64,000 bases of DNA from [Pantoea] beijingensis (GTDB taxonomy: Bacteria; Pseudomonadota; Gammaproteobacteria; Enterobacterales; Enterobacteriaceae): contig NZ_CP071409.1 in assembly GCF_022647505.1 (NCBI RefSeq), positions 3,410,001 through 3,474,000 of the forward strand, written 5' to 3'. Each line of letters starts with the position of its first letter. The first letter of the stretch is position 1. The notes under the pieces were generated by a model. That model did not search any database and was not told the DNA's origin. It saw nothing but the letters and a program-made list of their open reading frames with translations. Shown here one piece after another: positions 18,409 through 27,532 of the stretch. A program made the position numbers and the translations under genes.

Positions 18409-19152
18409 ACTTTCCTCGCATCCATTTCCATCCATAAAATAATAATGTTGTGATTATTAGAATAAAATAATGAATTTATAATGAATTAGCGTCAGGCAGC
18501 TTTAAAAGCTAACACGCAGGAACGATACGCATTTAATTTTGTCTACCAGCGCCAATCTGCGGATAAATTAGCATCAGAAACTCGACAGGCAATCAGGAAA
18601 CAGGAATGGGGTATGTAGGGAAATCCTTACATCACGTTCAACATGAACAGGCCCGCTACTCAATATGGTTTTACCTGTTACAATATTTAAGCTTCAGCGA
18701 ATAAACACCATAATCTGTGTATTTGGGATAATTTTACCTTTTGGTAAAAAAGAGTTTAGCTACGCCATCGGTAAAGCAGAAAAAAAACTCCCAACAAAAA
18801 AAACATAAAAATCAATAATATAAATGTAAATTTTATTTTTTTACTTAATTTAACGTATCAAAAATATAACAAAGTAGTGTTATTTCCAGCCATTTAAAGA
18901 CTCACTAAAAAAGTGCGTATCCTTGTATACATATAGTGTGACACACCTCTACTTTTAACAAAACCTTAATATAAATGCGGCTAAAACCGCCTAAAAAAAC
19001 ACAAACTGACATCAAATTTACAATTAGACATCTTTATCCGATATCTAAAAAAATCGAATTTAAGATTATTCCTAATAAATAGCAGCTAATTTTATTCATC
19101 TCAAGAGCAGAGGATATTTCACTAAAGTTACACCACACTAAAAAACAACCTT
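18409..19152. other. AT-rich intergenic region upstream of hrpS
   Basis: About 740 bases with many A and T runs and no convincing ORF on either strand. It should hold the hrpS promoter. I see no hrp box or sigma-54 site in it. The low G+C compared with its neighbours fits a site of horizontal transfer or a bound nucleoid protein, but this is inference. Confidence 0.5.
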
Positions 19153-19189
19153 AAAAAAATCCGATAATGAAATTTATTCATTATCGGAT
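19153..19189 (-). terminator. Strong terminator after the harpin-transglycosylase gene
   Basis: A perfect 13-base-pair stem (ATCCGATAATGAA / TTCATTATCGGAT) with a 5-base loop is followed on the minus strand by seven T residues. It lies about 37 bases after the harpin-transglycosylase stop and ends that transcript. Confidence 0.9.
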
Positions 19190-19226
19190 GATGTAAACCA
19201 CGTCGACACATACAACATATTACTTA

Positions 19227-20252
19227 TTAAGCCGGCAGTTTCCCCTGCCCTGAAGAAATAATTTTAGCATAGCTTAATACATTATCTACATACGGCGAAG
19301 CACCTGTACCGGTTTTCGAAATATCAGACAGGTTGGATAAATTAACGTTATCCGGGCCAGAGTTGTACGCGCGTAAACCAGCACCAATATTGCCATTAAA
19401 GGCATGCGTTTGCTGCTTAAGATACAACGCACCGGCCATAATATTATTCTCTGCACTGTTTGGGTTGCCCGACAGCAGTCCAGGGTTCTCATTTTTCATT
19501 TCATTGTAGGTATCCGGGTTTACCTGCATCAGGCCCGAGTCAGTTTTGCCATTACCGCCATTGGTTGAGGCGGCTGACAAGTTACCGCGGGACTCAGCCC
19601 AAATCTGAGCGGCGATCACGCTGGCTGGCATACCGGTGACTTTCGCCGCGTGGTTGATCGACTGACGATAAGGCTCAAGCTGCGGTGGTAAATGTAAATC
19701 ACCAGAACCACTAAGGCCTGACGCACCCGATGTTGCGCCGGCACTGTCCGCACCTTTAGCGCCCCCAGACGAACCTGGCTGTACCAGCATGCTATGCCCC
19801 ACCGACGGGCCACCGCCGCCATTTACGATGGGTGGTGTTGGTGAACCGTTGCCACCTGATGGAGCCGCGGGCGTATTGCTTGTCTGGCCTGAATGGTCGC
19901 CGATACTGAACTTTTTCTTCATGTCCTCAATCAGTTTGCTCAACTGATTCAGGATATCGGAAATAACGCTTTCTAAACTCCCACCACTCTTCTCCGGCCC
20001 TGGCTGAGTCGGGCTGCCCGCCGCATTATTTGGCGCAGGAGCATTCACACTGAAAACTGGCGGGGAGTCGAAATTGATAGGGCCACTCCCCGTGGCACCG
20101 CTCAGGGCGGTTGTGATATGTGGGGAAGCCGTCGCGTCTCCTGGATTATTGTTATTACTCACCGCACCACTATGATTACCGCCACCATCTGCTTGACCAT
20201 GATCCGCAAGGGGGATATTGTGAGTCTGAGCGCCCAACCCGTTAATATTCAT
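19227..20252 (-). CDS. Harpin-like protein with C-terminal lytic transglycosylase domain
   Basis: Likely T3SS-secreted protein of 341 residues. Residues 1-180 are low-complexity, rich in Gly, Ser, Asn and Pro, with a short amphipathic helix near 94-115 (LESVISDILNQLSKLIEDMK). Residues 190-335 form an SLT-type domain: the catalytic Glu is in IWAESRGNLSA, followed by SGLMQVNP, AGALYLKQQ and LRAYNSGP. It contains no cysteine, a harpin trait. The pairing resembles P. syringae HopP1, whereas HrpW carries a pectate lyase domain instead. It is the third gene after a hrp-box-like promoter at 21274-21302 and is followed by a terminator. It may cut peptidoglycan to pass the pilus, and may aid translocation. 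Confidence 0.82.
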   Translation of the reverse strand: MNINGLGAQTHNIPLADHGQADGGGNHSGAVSNNNNPGDATASPHITTALSGATGSGPINFDSPPVFSVNAPAPNNAAGSPTQPGPEKSGGSLESVISDILNQLSKLIEDMKKKFSIGDHSGQTSNTPAAPSGGNGSPTPPIVNGGGGPSVGHSMLVQPGSSGGAKGADSAGATSGASGLSGSGDLHLPPQLEPYRQSINHAAKVTGMPASVIAAQIWAESRGNLSAASTNGGNGKTDSGLMQVNPDTYNEMKNENPGLLSGNPNSAENNIMAGALYLKQQTHAFNGNIGAGLRAYNSGPDNVNLSNLSDISKTGTGASPYVDNVLSYAKIISSGQGKLPA

Positions 20253-20324
20253 CGTTATTCCTCATAATAAGTGTTGCTTGCCCTCGCATATATCGCACGA
20301 CACCAGGCAACCTGTTAGATAAAT

Positions 20325-20501
20325 TCACTTGGGGGAGCTCCATCGGCGTAACATATTCATCGCCTCAGCAAACAGCCCACCGCCTTCGCCAGCACCATTC
20401 TGCTTCTTCACCGACGGCCCTGGCGTTACCTGCGGCACTCTTTTTCGTTGAAACGTGAACGACAGACCGGCGTTGATCCGGCCTGTCGTCCAAAATATGA
20501 C
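20325..20501 (-). other. Open frame continuing past the repeat-protein stop
   Basis: After the TAA at 20502-20504 the same frame stays open for 58 more codons. It contains TTGRINAGLSFTFQRKR and GEGGGLFAEAMNMLRR and ends at TGA (20325-20327). No good start lies inside it. It could be the cut-off C-terminus of the repeat protein or chance. Confidence 0.3.
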
Positions 20502-20732
20502 TTAAAAACCCACGGCACGATGCCCATGAGCCGGGCCAGTACCCTGGTTCCCACTATGGTTACCCGGAGCCGTACCCTGGTTCCCACTATGGTTACCCGG
20601 AGCCGTACCCTGGTTCCCACTATGGTTACCCGGAGCCGTACCCTGGTTTCCACTATGATTACCCGGCGCAGTTCCCTGGGTTCCACCATGGATTCCGTGC
20701 ATCATATCGCCTAAAGGTCCAGAAACATTCAT
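20502..20732 (-). CDS. Small repeat protein, putative T3SS-associated secreted protein
   Basis: Seventy-six residues that I do not recognise. The N-terminus is MNVSGPLGDMMHGIHG, followed by four near-identical 11-residue units containing GNQGTAPGNHS. It is rich in Gly, Asn, His, Thr and Ser, with no cysteine. GAGG lies upstream of ATG, supporting real translation. It sits between another small Gly/His/Pro-rich gene and the harpin-transglycosylase gene, all on one strand behind a hrp-box-like site. A stop at 20504 may truncate a longer original protein. Function is unknown; a secreted pilus or cell-wall accessory is one guess. Confidence 0.55.
   Translation of the reverse strand: MNVSGPLGDMMHGIHGGTQGTAPGNHSGNQGTAPGNHSGNQGTAPGNHSGNQGTAPGNHSGNQGTGPAHGHRAVGF
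20542..20673. repeat. Tandem 33-base repeats, four units
   Basis: Units start at 20542, 20575, 20608 and 20641. The first three are identical, and the fourth has several changes. Each encodes 11 residues of the small repeat protein on the minus strand. Identical copies suggest recent expansion or homogenisation. Confidence 0.93.
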
Positions 20733-20883
20733 GATTAGCCCTCATTGTGAACAATACATTGATTTGTCTGTTGCTCTACACCGTCAATGCATTAACCCGC
20801 TCATTCCCACAGCCAGCAACAATGGAGAACCGCGGTGTACAGCAGTACAGCGGTATTAGCAAACCGGCATGCCACGGCGTTCG

Positions 20884-21153
20884 TTAAAAGTGAACAGGCG
20901 CCCCATGCTCTTTACCCGCAGCCTTGTGCAGGGTATCCCATAACGCGCCATGCGGCATGTTGCCCGGTATGGTGCCATGTGTAGGGTGTCCTGGATCTCT
21001 GGGGATCATTCCTCCCTGCGGCTGAGTGCCCGGTACTGTGCCATGTATATGGCCAGGTTTTGCATCGTGCATGGCATGTCCAAACACCCCTGCCGCCCCG
21101 TTGTGATGGGATAAAAAATCGTTAAGCATTGAACTTAAGCTATTGATATTCAT
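20884..21153 (-). CDS. Small Gly/His/Pro-rich protein, putative T3SS substrate
   Basis: Eighty-nine residues that I do not recognise. The N-terminus MNINSLSSMLNDFLSHHNGA resembles the MNINGLG start of the harpin-transglycosylase downstream. The middle carries loose repeats of HGTVPG / HGTIPG type, and the end is helical (ALWDTLHKAAGKEHGAPVHF). It has no cysteine. AAGGA precedes ATG. It is the first gene after a hrp-box-like promoter, which suggests co-regulation with the T3SS. A secreted accessory protein is inferred from these traits only. Confidence 0.6.
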   Translation of the reverse strand: MNINSLSSMLNDFLSHHNGAAGVFGHAMHDAKPGHIHGTVPGTQPQGGMIPRDPGHPTHGTIPGNMPHGALWDTLHKAAGKEHGAPVHF

Positions 21154-21273
21154 GACTTATCCTTGTAGGTAATAAGGTTTTTATTTGTGCATCATACTGC
21201 AATCATATTCTTCGCCTGGTCGATTCTGTTGCGAAAAAGAAGACAACACGTATCACGTTACGTCTTCGCCTCT

Positions 21274-21302
21274 TGTGTGCGTTCTGCTCCCCGGTTAGTT
21301 CC
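21274..21302 (-). promoter_or_regulatory. Variant hrp box for the small-protein/harpin operon
   Basis: The minus strand reads GGAACT (21302-21297), 16 bases, then GCACACA (21280-21274). This is one mismatch in each element of GGAACC-N16-CCACNNA. It lies about 120 bases upstream of the 89-residue protein and is divergent from a second variant box at 21331. Confidence 0.6.
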
Positions 21303-21330
21303 AGGCTTTTTAGTAAAAGTTATGTCGCGT

Positions 21331-21358
21331 GGAACTCCTCTCCCCTCTGCACCACATA
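21331..21358 (+). promoter_or_regulatory. Variant hrp box for the IagB-like transglycosylase
   Basis: GGAACT (21331-21336), 15 bases, CCACATA (21352-21358). The -10 is a full match and the -35 has one change. It lies 40 bases before the gene start at 21399. Confidence 0.75.
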
Positions 21359-21398
21359 AAAGGATTCGAATTTCAGCGGTTATTATGGAGCTCCGGCG

Positions 21399-21911
21399 AT
21401 GAATCGATACTGGCTAGCGTTAACTCTCTGCCTCAGCGCAAGCTGTCAGGCAAATTGCTTTAATCGCGCAGGGGAAGCTTTTGGAATTCCACCCGTCCTA
21501 TTGCTTTCGATTGCCATTAAAGAGTCCAGGCTGAACCTTTCGGCGGTGAACAACGCGAATCACAATCACACCGAAGACGTTTGTATGATGCAGGTAAACA
21601 GCACGCACTTTGCACATCTTGCAAGCCTTGGTATATCGCGCAGTAAACTGTTGAGTGACCCCTGTACTTGCGTAAATACCGGTGCGTGGGTGTTGCATGG
21701 TATGTTCCGGCAGTATGGAAAATCCTGGAATACGGTCGGTATGTATAATGCGGGAGCTTCGCCTTCACGTCAGCCGCAGCGCGACCGCTATGCTGGCGAG
21801 GTACGCCGGATTTATCAGCGCCTGCTACACAACGTCAGCGAGGATGCCTTACTGACGCTGGAGCAAATGCCATCACGACAGGAGAGTGCGGACGTACTCG
21901 CGAAGAAATGA
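21399..21911 (+). CDS. IagB/IpgF-type specialised lytic transglycosylase
   Basis: Exported enzyme of 170 residues that cuts peptidoglycan to let the secretion apparatus through. A signal peptide (MNRYWLALTLCLSASCQA) precedes an SLT domain: catalytic Glu in IAIKESRLNLSAVN, then VCMMQVNSTHF, NTGAWVLHGMF and VGMYNAGASP. GGAG lies upstream of ATG. It has its own hrp box, and its 3-prime end overlaps dspF antiparallel by 39 bases. It is similar in type to IagB, IpgF and HpaH. It is the second transglycosylase in this island. Confidence 0.88.
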   Translation: MNRYWLALTLCLSASCQANCFNRAGEAFGIPPVLLLSIAIKESRLNLSAVNNANHNHTEDVCMMQVNSTHFAHLASLGISRSKLLSDPCTCVNTGAWVLHGMFRQYGKSWNTVGMYNAGASPSRQPQRDRYAGEVRRIYQRLLHNVSEDALLTLEQMPSRQESADVLAKK

Positions 21912-22286
21912 CTGAACGTCGTTGGCTTGCTGAATAAATCCATCCAGCAGGATGATAAAACTGTGGTTATCGAGAGAAGAGAGCTTCTGCTGAGTACACA
22001 GGCGGAGGTTCTCTTCTTCCAGCGCCAGCCAACAACCACGCATGGCATCCATCTCAAAATTCAGGGTTAAAAGGCTACGTAACAACGACGCTGACGCATC
22101 ATGCCTGAGCGCCATAACCTGACAATGCAGCACCACCACGTCACTGGCTGGCGGTAACTCAATAATTGCGGCTTCCTGCTTTTGTGCGGTGAACAGTGCG
22201 CAAGTGCCATTTTCCAATCTCAGCGAAGTATTTAATCGGCGTCCATAGTGACTCAATAAATTCTGCAGGTGTGCGCTTTCGTTCAC
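21873..22286 (-). CDS. dspF: DspF, T3SS chaperone for DspE
   Basis: Small acidic CesT-family chaperone of 137 residues. The pattern fits class I chaperones: an N-terminal helix (LQNLLSHYGRRLNTSLRLEN), beta strands around GTCALFTAQKQEAAIIELPP, and a C-terminal helix. It starts with GTG, with AGGAG upstream. It follows dspE by 66 bases, the standard dspE-dspF arrangement. Confidence 0.9.
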   Translation of the reverse strand: MNESAHLQNLLSHYGRRLNTSLRLENGTCALFTAQKQEAAIIELPPASDVVVLHCQVMALRHDASASLLRSLLTLNFEMDAMRGCWLALEEENLRLCTQQKLSSLDNHSFIILLDGFIQQANDVQSFLREYVRTLLS

Positions 22287-22352
22287 CGTGTTCTCCTGTC
22301 ATTCACATTCCAGTCATTCATTACTGTTCAACATATTGATGACTCACATGCC

Positions 22353-25300
22353 TTACCCTTTGGTAACAAAACCCTGTTTTTGCGTGGCTGCAAGCGCCTT
22401 ATATATATCCTCATTTGGACGGGTGATTTTCCCTTCCAACGTAAACCCTGTCGGATCGAGTTGGTTTTCTCCATAGGCGAAATTGATTTTTCCGAGATTA
22501 ACGCTCATGGCAACGGATGCACTGTTCGAGCCGCCCAGCAAGAAAGCCGGCGTGGCAAACCCATCACCTTTGCTTTGTGAACGGGTGAAACCGATAGACT
22601 TAATACGCAAGTTGTCACTGTTACTGAGCGTTTCAAAAATCTCTTGCGGTGTAATATCACCACCTTGCCAGGCATCAGCTACCTTATTCTTCTGAGCTTC
22701 ACTGAGTTCCAGCGTCACCACCGCTTCGGTGCTGCTGTTTTGCTGTAACTCGCGCACGATCTGCTTGAGACGCGGATCATCATCCATCATTTTAGCGATG
22801 CGATCGGCGTTACTGTCAGAAGGACGCGGGTTGACCATATGGAACAGATTATGGAAGAAACTGTTGCTGTCGAGCTTATTGAGGTTGCCATAGGTAGAGC
22901 GATATTCGGCCGTGCCAATTTCTTTACCTTTACGCTCGGCCAATATTTGCTGGCGATTGCTTTGCCGTAGCTGCAATATCGCATCGCGCTGAGCATTACC
23001 ACGCATTGTCGTGCCGGGTGCAAACGGCTTGCTGAGCTGAGGTTTAAAATGTTCCACCAACGCTTTCAACTTATCAGCAGGCAGCTTTTCCTCATCTTTT
23101 TTCAATTCATCAATTAATTTATTGGTCAGCGGATCGGTAAATTGATCCCCCAGCGATTTGATCAGCTTGTCAATATGCACATCGGCCAGCGGCTGCGCGT
23201 CTTTCAACTGTAGGTTGATATTCTGCCGAGTACGGTTATCCACCGAGGCTTGAATACTGGTACCCGCTCCAACAAACAGTGGCAGGCGACTGTCTTCACC
23301 CACTTGCTTACTGACACCGACAGGAATAGCGACGTTAGCGCCAGTATTAAACTGGTTAAAGGCACGCAGGCGGTTATCACTTTGCGCCTGCTGCTGGCTA
23401 ACCTCACGACGGGTAACGTTGCGTTCACGGCTACCGTTCAACACGTTCGCACCGGCATAGACTCCGCCCCCAAAACGTGCACTGGCCGACGCGTTTTTCT
23501 CATGCCTGTCAGTGATCGGCAGACCGACGCTGGCTACCGCTGCCACATTGACGTCCACACTAATGCGCATCGTATTACCACTCTTCACACTATGGTCCAT
23601 CCCTTTATCCATTAATGCCCGAGGGTCGAGATTGCCTTCGGTCAGCGCATCCAGGAATGCTGGCAGTTCCGCCTCACTGAGGCTAAAGGTGAGGCCGTTT
23701 TGCATTTGGCGCTGTAACATCGCCGATACGGTGCCCCCCAGACGGAAGCCGGGAGCAAGCGTACGATCGCTACCCAGTGCGATTCGGTGATCCCGGATGT
23801 AGTCGGTCAACAGATTATATCCTGCCGCACCGAATACCGTTCCTGAACCTCCGCCGTTACGGCCAAAACTGACATTAATCCCGGTTTCGCTACGTGAGAA
23901 GTTCAGGCTATAGCTACGATCGGCATTCAGCCGCACACCCGGGCTAACAAAACTTTGCGCGCCAGGGAGGATCGTGCCGGTACCCGCCACGCCATAGGCA
24001 CGGTTGAAGGTGATCTCTTCGCCGCTTTCCAGCGATAAAATCGTTTCCTTCATGCGGCTGTTCAGCTCAGTTTTATCTTTGGCGCTCATGACGTTACGGC
24101 TGGTAACATGCACGCCGTGGTCTTCTTTTGAAAATGCCTTAGTCATCGACTTAATCGCATCGTAGTTAGCTTCTAATCCACGATGATTAACAAAACCCAT
24201 GGAGGTGGCTTTTTTAATTGGACTCTCACTCCAGGTAACGTCACGCAGCGCATTGAACGTTGAGCGCAGGCTTTGCATCGCCTCCTCTTTCTCCGGCCCC
24301 TTCTTCGCCATCGCCTGCTGCATTTCACCCAATAAATTGTGCATATCGGCCTGCGTCAGTGACGTCAGAATAAGCTGCGATTTCACCAAACCGACTTCAT
24401 CATGAGTATCGCGCTGCTTACCGAGCGGCACCTCCGATTTCTGATGATTGAGCACCACGTTTCTCTCTTTCATCAGTGCCAGAATAGTATTGGCCGGATT
24501 GTCAGTACTGGATGGGTAGTGATGCATCATGCGGTTCAAGCTTTCAGTCAGCTCACCCTCGCGGCTACTGGCAGGGTTGAAGCGGCCACTGTGGCTATTT
24601 TTGGTTTTACTCTCGGCAGGCGTCGGTCGACCGCGGCTGTCCAGCACACCGTAGTGCTGGCCCAGCAGACTGGCGTGATGGCTGGCAGAATCGGTAAGAT
24701 CCTGACTAAAGTGCAACAAGGCACTTTTTAGATCCTCATTTCCCGTCCAGTCCATACTGTCGATACGATTGCTTAATGGCATTCGCGCGGCGGTAATCCT
24801 TTCCTGGCGGGCAGGGTCGGCGTCGCGTAGGCGATTGAGCAGCACTCCTTGCTCTTGATACACTGGCTGTAACCCTTCACGTCCCGCATAGCTATGTTGT
24901 AGATGGTAACCGGCGTTTTTTAGCGGCCGCGGCGTTTCCAGCGTCGGCTTAAACAGAAAGGCACGTATCCGGGACTTAAACGGCGTCTGCACTTTGAGGC
25001 CATCCTGACCGGTTGACCCCATGATATTCACCTCACGTTTCACGGTGATGCGTGTACCGGGCAATTGCCTGTCCTTAGTGGCGGTTTCCAGGCGCTGGAA
25101 GACTTCTTCTGCCACCCGCTTTTCCGGACGCCCCTCGAAATCTACCAGGCCTTTTTCCCATTTTCCGTCATGCAGCGTGGCCAGATCGCCCTCGCCATTA
25201 CTGAGCAGGAGATTATTCGGGCCGCGTTGGGTAAGAGAGGTGTATTTCGGTCCCTCACGTAGTACTTCAATAATCTCAGGTTCAGGTGTTCCGGGTGACG

Positions 25301-27428
25301 TGGCGGCTTCTTTCGGCTCGGTAGCGGGGATGTTTTCACGCATCAGTGACGTGGTCTGGCCTTTTTGCCAGGAGGTCGCTGGCAGGCTAAACACGCCGCC
25401 CTCTTCGCTGAGCAGATACATTTTCTGATTTGTTCCCAGCGCCATATCGACGATTTTTCCCGCCTTGCCACCGTCATTCAAACTTTTGATAGCGCTATTA
25501 AGCATGTCGGCTTTGAGCGTCTGAGTACTACGATTTTCGCGGCGATATTCTTTATTAACCTGATGATATTGTACTTCGCCGTCTTCATTGAGGGCGACGA
25601 ATCGTCCCTCGGAGAGCGCATCAATCGCCACGGTTTTCTGTTTTTTATCCAGACCACCTACCGGTAAGTCGGCCTTAACGCTATTCTTAACCCGGCCTAA
25701 CGTAAACAAGCTACTGTCATGACGAATTTCATCGCTCGCCAGATTGACTTTCAGGCGGCGTAACTCCCCATCATTAAGGATCCACGGTTGACCGTCCTGC
25801 CCACGTCGCAGCTGTTTTGCCGACTCTTTCGACGCGATCCAACTGTTAGTGGCATGGTCGAGATAGTGTACTTTGCCATCATGTAACGCCAACTGGCCGA
25901 GCGGGCCAAAATCCATAATATGATGACTTTCAGGCGTTATACGCGGCAACCCTTTCTGGTTGTCAAGCACCATGCTATCGCTAATACTCCAGCTCGATGT
26001 CACATTATTACCGCTAAGGGTGACAGCATGTTGCTGATTCTGCATATCTTTTAATTTGGCGTGCATCTGCTGCCGATCATCGGTGAATAGAGACTCCACC
26101 CGCACACCCTGGCCGAACTGCGCCGCCAGGTTCGCTTTAAGCGCCGCCGCCGGTTCGAAGGTTATACTCTGACTGCCTTCGGCCGGTAACCGCGCCTGAA
26201 ACAGTTCACCGGTGTTATCCGTGGTATAGAGCGTATCCTTATGTAAGCCCAGAATGCCGGGAGCAAAACCCTCGGGCTTGATTGTTATTTGCTGTGGCTC
26301 AGTCTCTGACGCATCGATCCGCGGATAAAAACTTAACTGCTGCTGGAAAGTCGTTTCGTCGGTGGAGAGAATCACCGCTCGTCCGTCGGTATCCATCGCT
26401 ACCTGTGAAATTTTCCCCGCGACCTGTAACGATTTCCCGCTGGTGAGATCCAACAGCTTTTTCTCATCCGCAACGGCATAAAGATGACCATCGTTCTGTT
26501 GACTTAGCTTAGCGATTTTCCCGCTGACGGCATCATGTACTTTCCACTCTCCACTTGTTGCATCATGGCGATAAATCTTTTTTTCGTGTAAACGCAGAGC
26601 CTCTTCACCACTGGCGGTGCGGTGGCGATACACGCCGGTCAGCTCACTTTGAATGGCGGCATCGGGCAAGCTGGCTTTTGAGATAGCCCGCCCGCCGGGC
26701 GAGAAGATATCAGCCTGCTTGTTATCGTTACTCAAACGAACCTGATGATTCTCGGTCGAGGTGGTGCGCAAAACCGGCATGCGGCCGTTGTGGGTTTCGA
26801 TAGGCTGCTCATAGGTTTTACTGTTCACCATACCGAGCAAATATAGTGGCGACTGCTGTAATGACACCAGCCGTCCGCGCGTGTCGAGCAGTACCTGCTG
26901 ACCATCGCTTACATCATGTCCCTGATATTTTTGCCCGGAACGGCCTAACGTGACATTAAGCAGTCGGTCAAAAGGAGGGTTGCCATCAGGCACGCTAAAG
27001 TGTGCCTGGCCTTTATCATTAAGCGCAACATTGACGCGTAGTTGCGGAGGATTATCAACCGTACGCGCCTGGGCTTCAGGTTGTCCTGCCCTTCCGCCAC
27101 TGCCCGACACTCCGGGAACGGAGATGAGGTCAGCAAGTTTAATGTAGTTCGAAGACGTTCCCAGTAACGCCATTCTTGTTGGTTCGTGCCTGGAACGTAA
27201 AAAACGCCCAAATACCCCCCCGTGCGACAGCTTCCCCTGAGCGCTTTGCTGCTGTATGTCATTACGCGGCATTCCAGCGTGAGCCAGTGTTCCTCCCCCC
27301 GTTTGACGGGGTCGTGAGGACTGCTGAGTCAGGTGGCTGGTAGATGTCGCCTCCTGTTGCTGACGCGTTATTTCCGCATGGTTAATTATGCTGTCGGGTT
27401 TAAGCGCTACGGAAAAATTAAGTGCCAT
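22353..27428 (-). CDS. dspE: DspE, AvrE-family type III effector
   Basis: Very large effector of 1691 residues, somewhat shorter than E. amylovora DspE (about 1840). The N-terminal 100 residues are polar and Gln/Ser-rich (export and chaperone-binding region). Residues about 150-700 contain many short repeats of beta-propeller type (for example DKKQKTVAIDALSEGRFVAL). The long C-terminal part includes the Gly-rich FGRNGGGSGTVFGAAGYNLL and ends in AATQKQGFVTKG. AvrE-family proteins act inside plant cells and cause water-soaking and cell death. It has a hrp box 77 bases upstream and its chaperone gene downstream. The frame is intact. Confidence 0.95.
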   Translation of the reverse strand: MALNFSVALKPDSIINHAEITRQQQEATSTSHLTQQSSRPRQTGGGTLAHAGMPRNDIQQQSAQGKLSHGGVFGRFLRSRHEPTRMALLGTSSNYIKLADLISVPGVSGSGGRAGQPEAQARTVDNPPQLRVNVALNDKGQAHFSVPDGNPPFDRLLNVTLGRSGQKYQGHDVSDGQQVLLDTRGRLVSLQQSPLYLLGMVNSKTYEQPIETHNGRMPVLRTTSTENHQVRLSNDNKQADIFSPGGRAISKASLPDAAIQSELTGVYRHRTASGEEALRLHEKKIYRHDATSGEWKVHDAVSGKIAKLSQQNDGHLYAVADEKKLLDLTSGKSLQVAGKISQVAMDTDGRAVILSTDETTFQQQLSFYPRIDASETEPQQITIKPEGFAPGILGLHKDTLYTTDNTGELFQARLPAEGSQSITFEPAAALKANLAAQFGQGVRVESLFTDDRQQMHAKLKDMQNQQHAVTLSGNNVTSSWSISDSMVLDNQKGLPRITPESHHIMDFGPLGQLALHDGKVHYLDHATNSWIASKESAKQLRRGQDGQPWILNDGELRRLKVNLASDEIRHDSSLFTLGRVKNSVKADLPVGGLDKKQKTVAIDALSEGRFVALNEDGEVQYHQVNKEYRRENRSTQTLKADMLNSAIKSLNDGGKAGKIVDMALGTNQKMYLLSEEGGVFSLPATSWQKGQTTSLMRENIPATEPKEAATSPGTPEPEIIEVLREGPKYTSLTQRGPNNLLLSNGEGDLATLHDGKWEKGLVDFEGRPEKRVAEEVFQRLETATKDRQLPGTRITVKREVNIMGSTGQDGLKVQTPFKSRIRAFLFKPTLETPRPLKNAGYHLQHSYAGREGLQPVYQEQGVLLNRLRDADPARQERITAARMPLSNRIDSMDWTGNEDLKSALLHFSQDLTDSASHHASLLGQHYGVLDSRGRPTPAESKTKNSHSGRFNPASSREGELTESLNRMMHHYPSSTDNPANTILALMKERNVVLNHQKSEVPLGKQRDTHDEVGLVKSQLILTSLTQADMHNLLGEMQQAMAKKGPEKEEAMQSLRSTFNALRDVTWSESPIKKATSMGFVNHRGLEANYDAIKSMTKAFSKEDHGVHVTSRNVMSAKDKTELNSRMKETILSLESGEEITFNRAYGVAGTGTILPGAQSFVSPGVRLNADRSYSLNFSRSETGINVSFGRNGGGSGTVFGAAGYNLLTDYIRDHRIALGSDRTLAPGFRLGGTVSAMLQRQMQNGLTFSLSEAELPAFLDALTEGNLDPRALMDKGMDHSVKSGNTMRISVDVNVAAVASVGLPITDRHEKNASASARFGGGVYAGANVLNGSRERNVTRREVSQQQAQSDNRLRAFNQFNTGANVAIPVGVSKQVGEDSRLPLFVGAGTSIQASVDNRTRQNINLQLKDAQPLADVHIDKLIKSLGDQFTDPLTNKLIDELKKDEEKLPADKLKALVEHFKPQLSKPFAPGTTMRGNAQRDAILQLRQSNRQQILAERKGKEIGTAEYRSTYGNLNKLDSNSFFHNLFHMVNPRPSDSNADRIAKMMDDDPRLKQIVRELQQNSSTEAVVTLELSEAQKNKVADAWQGGDITPQEIFETLSNSDNLRIKSIGFTRSQSKGDGFATPAFLLGGSNSASVAMSVNLGKINFAYGENQLDPTGFTLEGKITRPNEDIYKALAATQKQGFVTKG

Positions 27429-27504
27429 TGTGCTAATCCTTATACAACAACGTGGGGAAGCATTAATTTATCTACACATAAGAAGCATTAATTTATCTAA
27501 GCAA

Positions 27505-27532
27505 TATGTGTAAAGGGCGATCGATTGGTTCC
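27505..27532 (-). promoter_or_regulatory. hrp box upstream of dspE
   Basis: The minus strand reads GGAACC (27532-27527), 15 bases, then ACACATA (27511-27505). One mismatch from CCACNNA. Placement fits a HrpL promoter for dspE-dspF. Confidence 0.8.

Noticed and set aside
20542..20673. GGAACC on the minus strand in every 33-base repeat, resembling hrp-box -35 elements
   Set aside because: No CCACNNA follows at 15-17 bases in any unit. The motif is explained by the coding repeat.
20540..20680. Tandem repeats as a possible CRISPR array
   Set aside because: Units are contiguous with no spacers and are in a coding frame.
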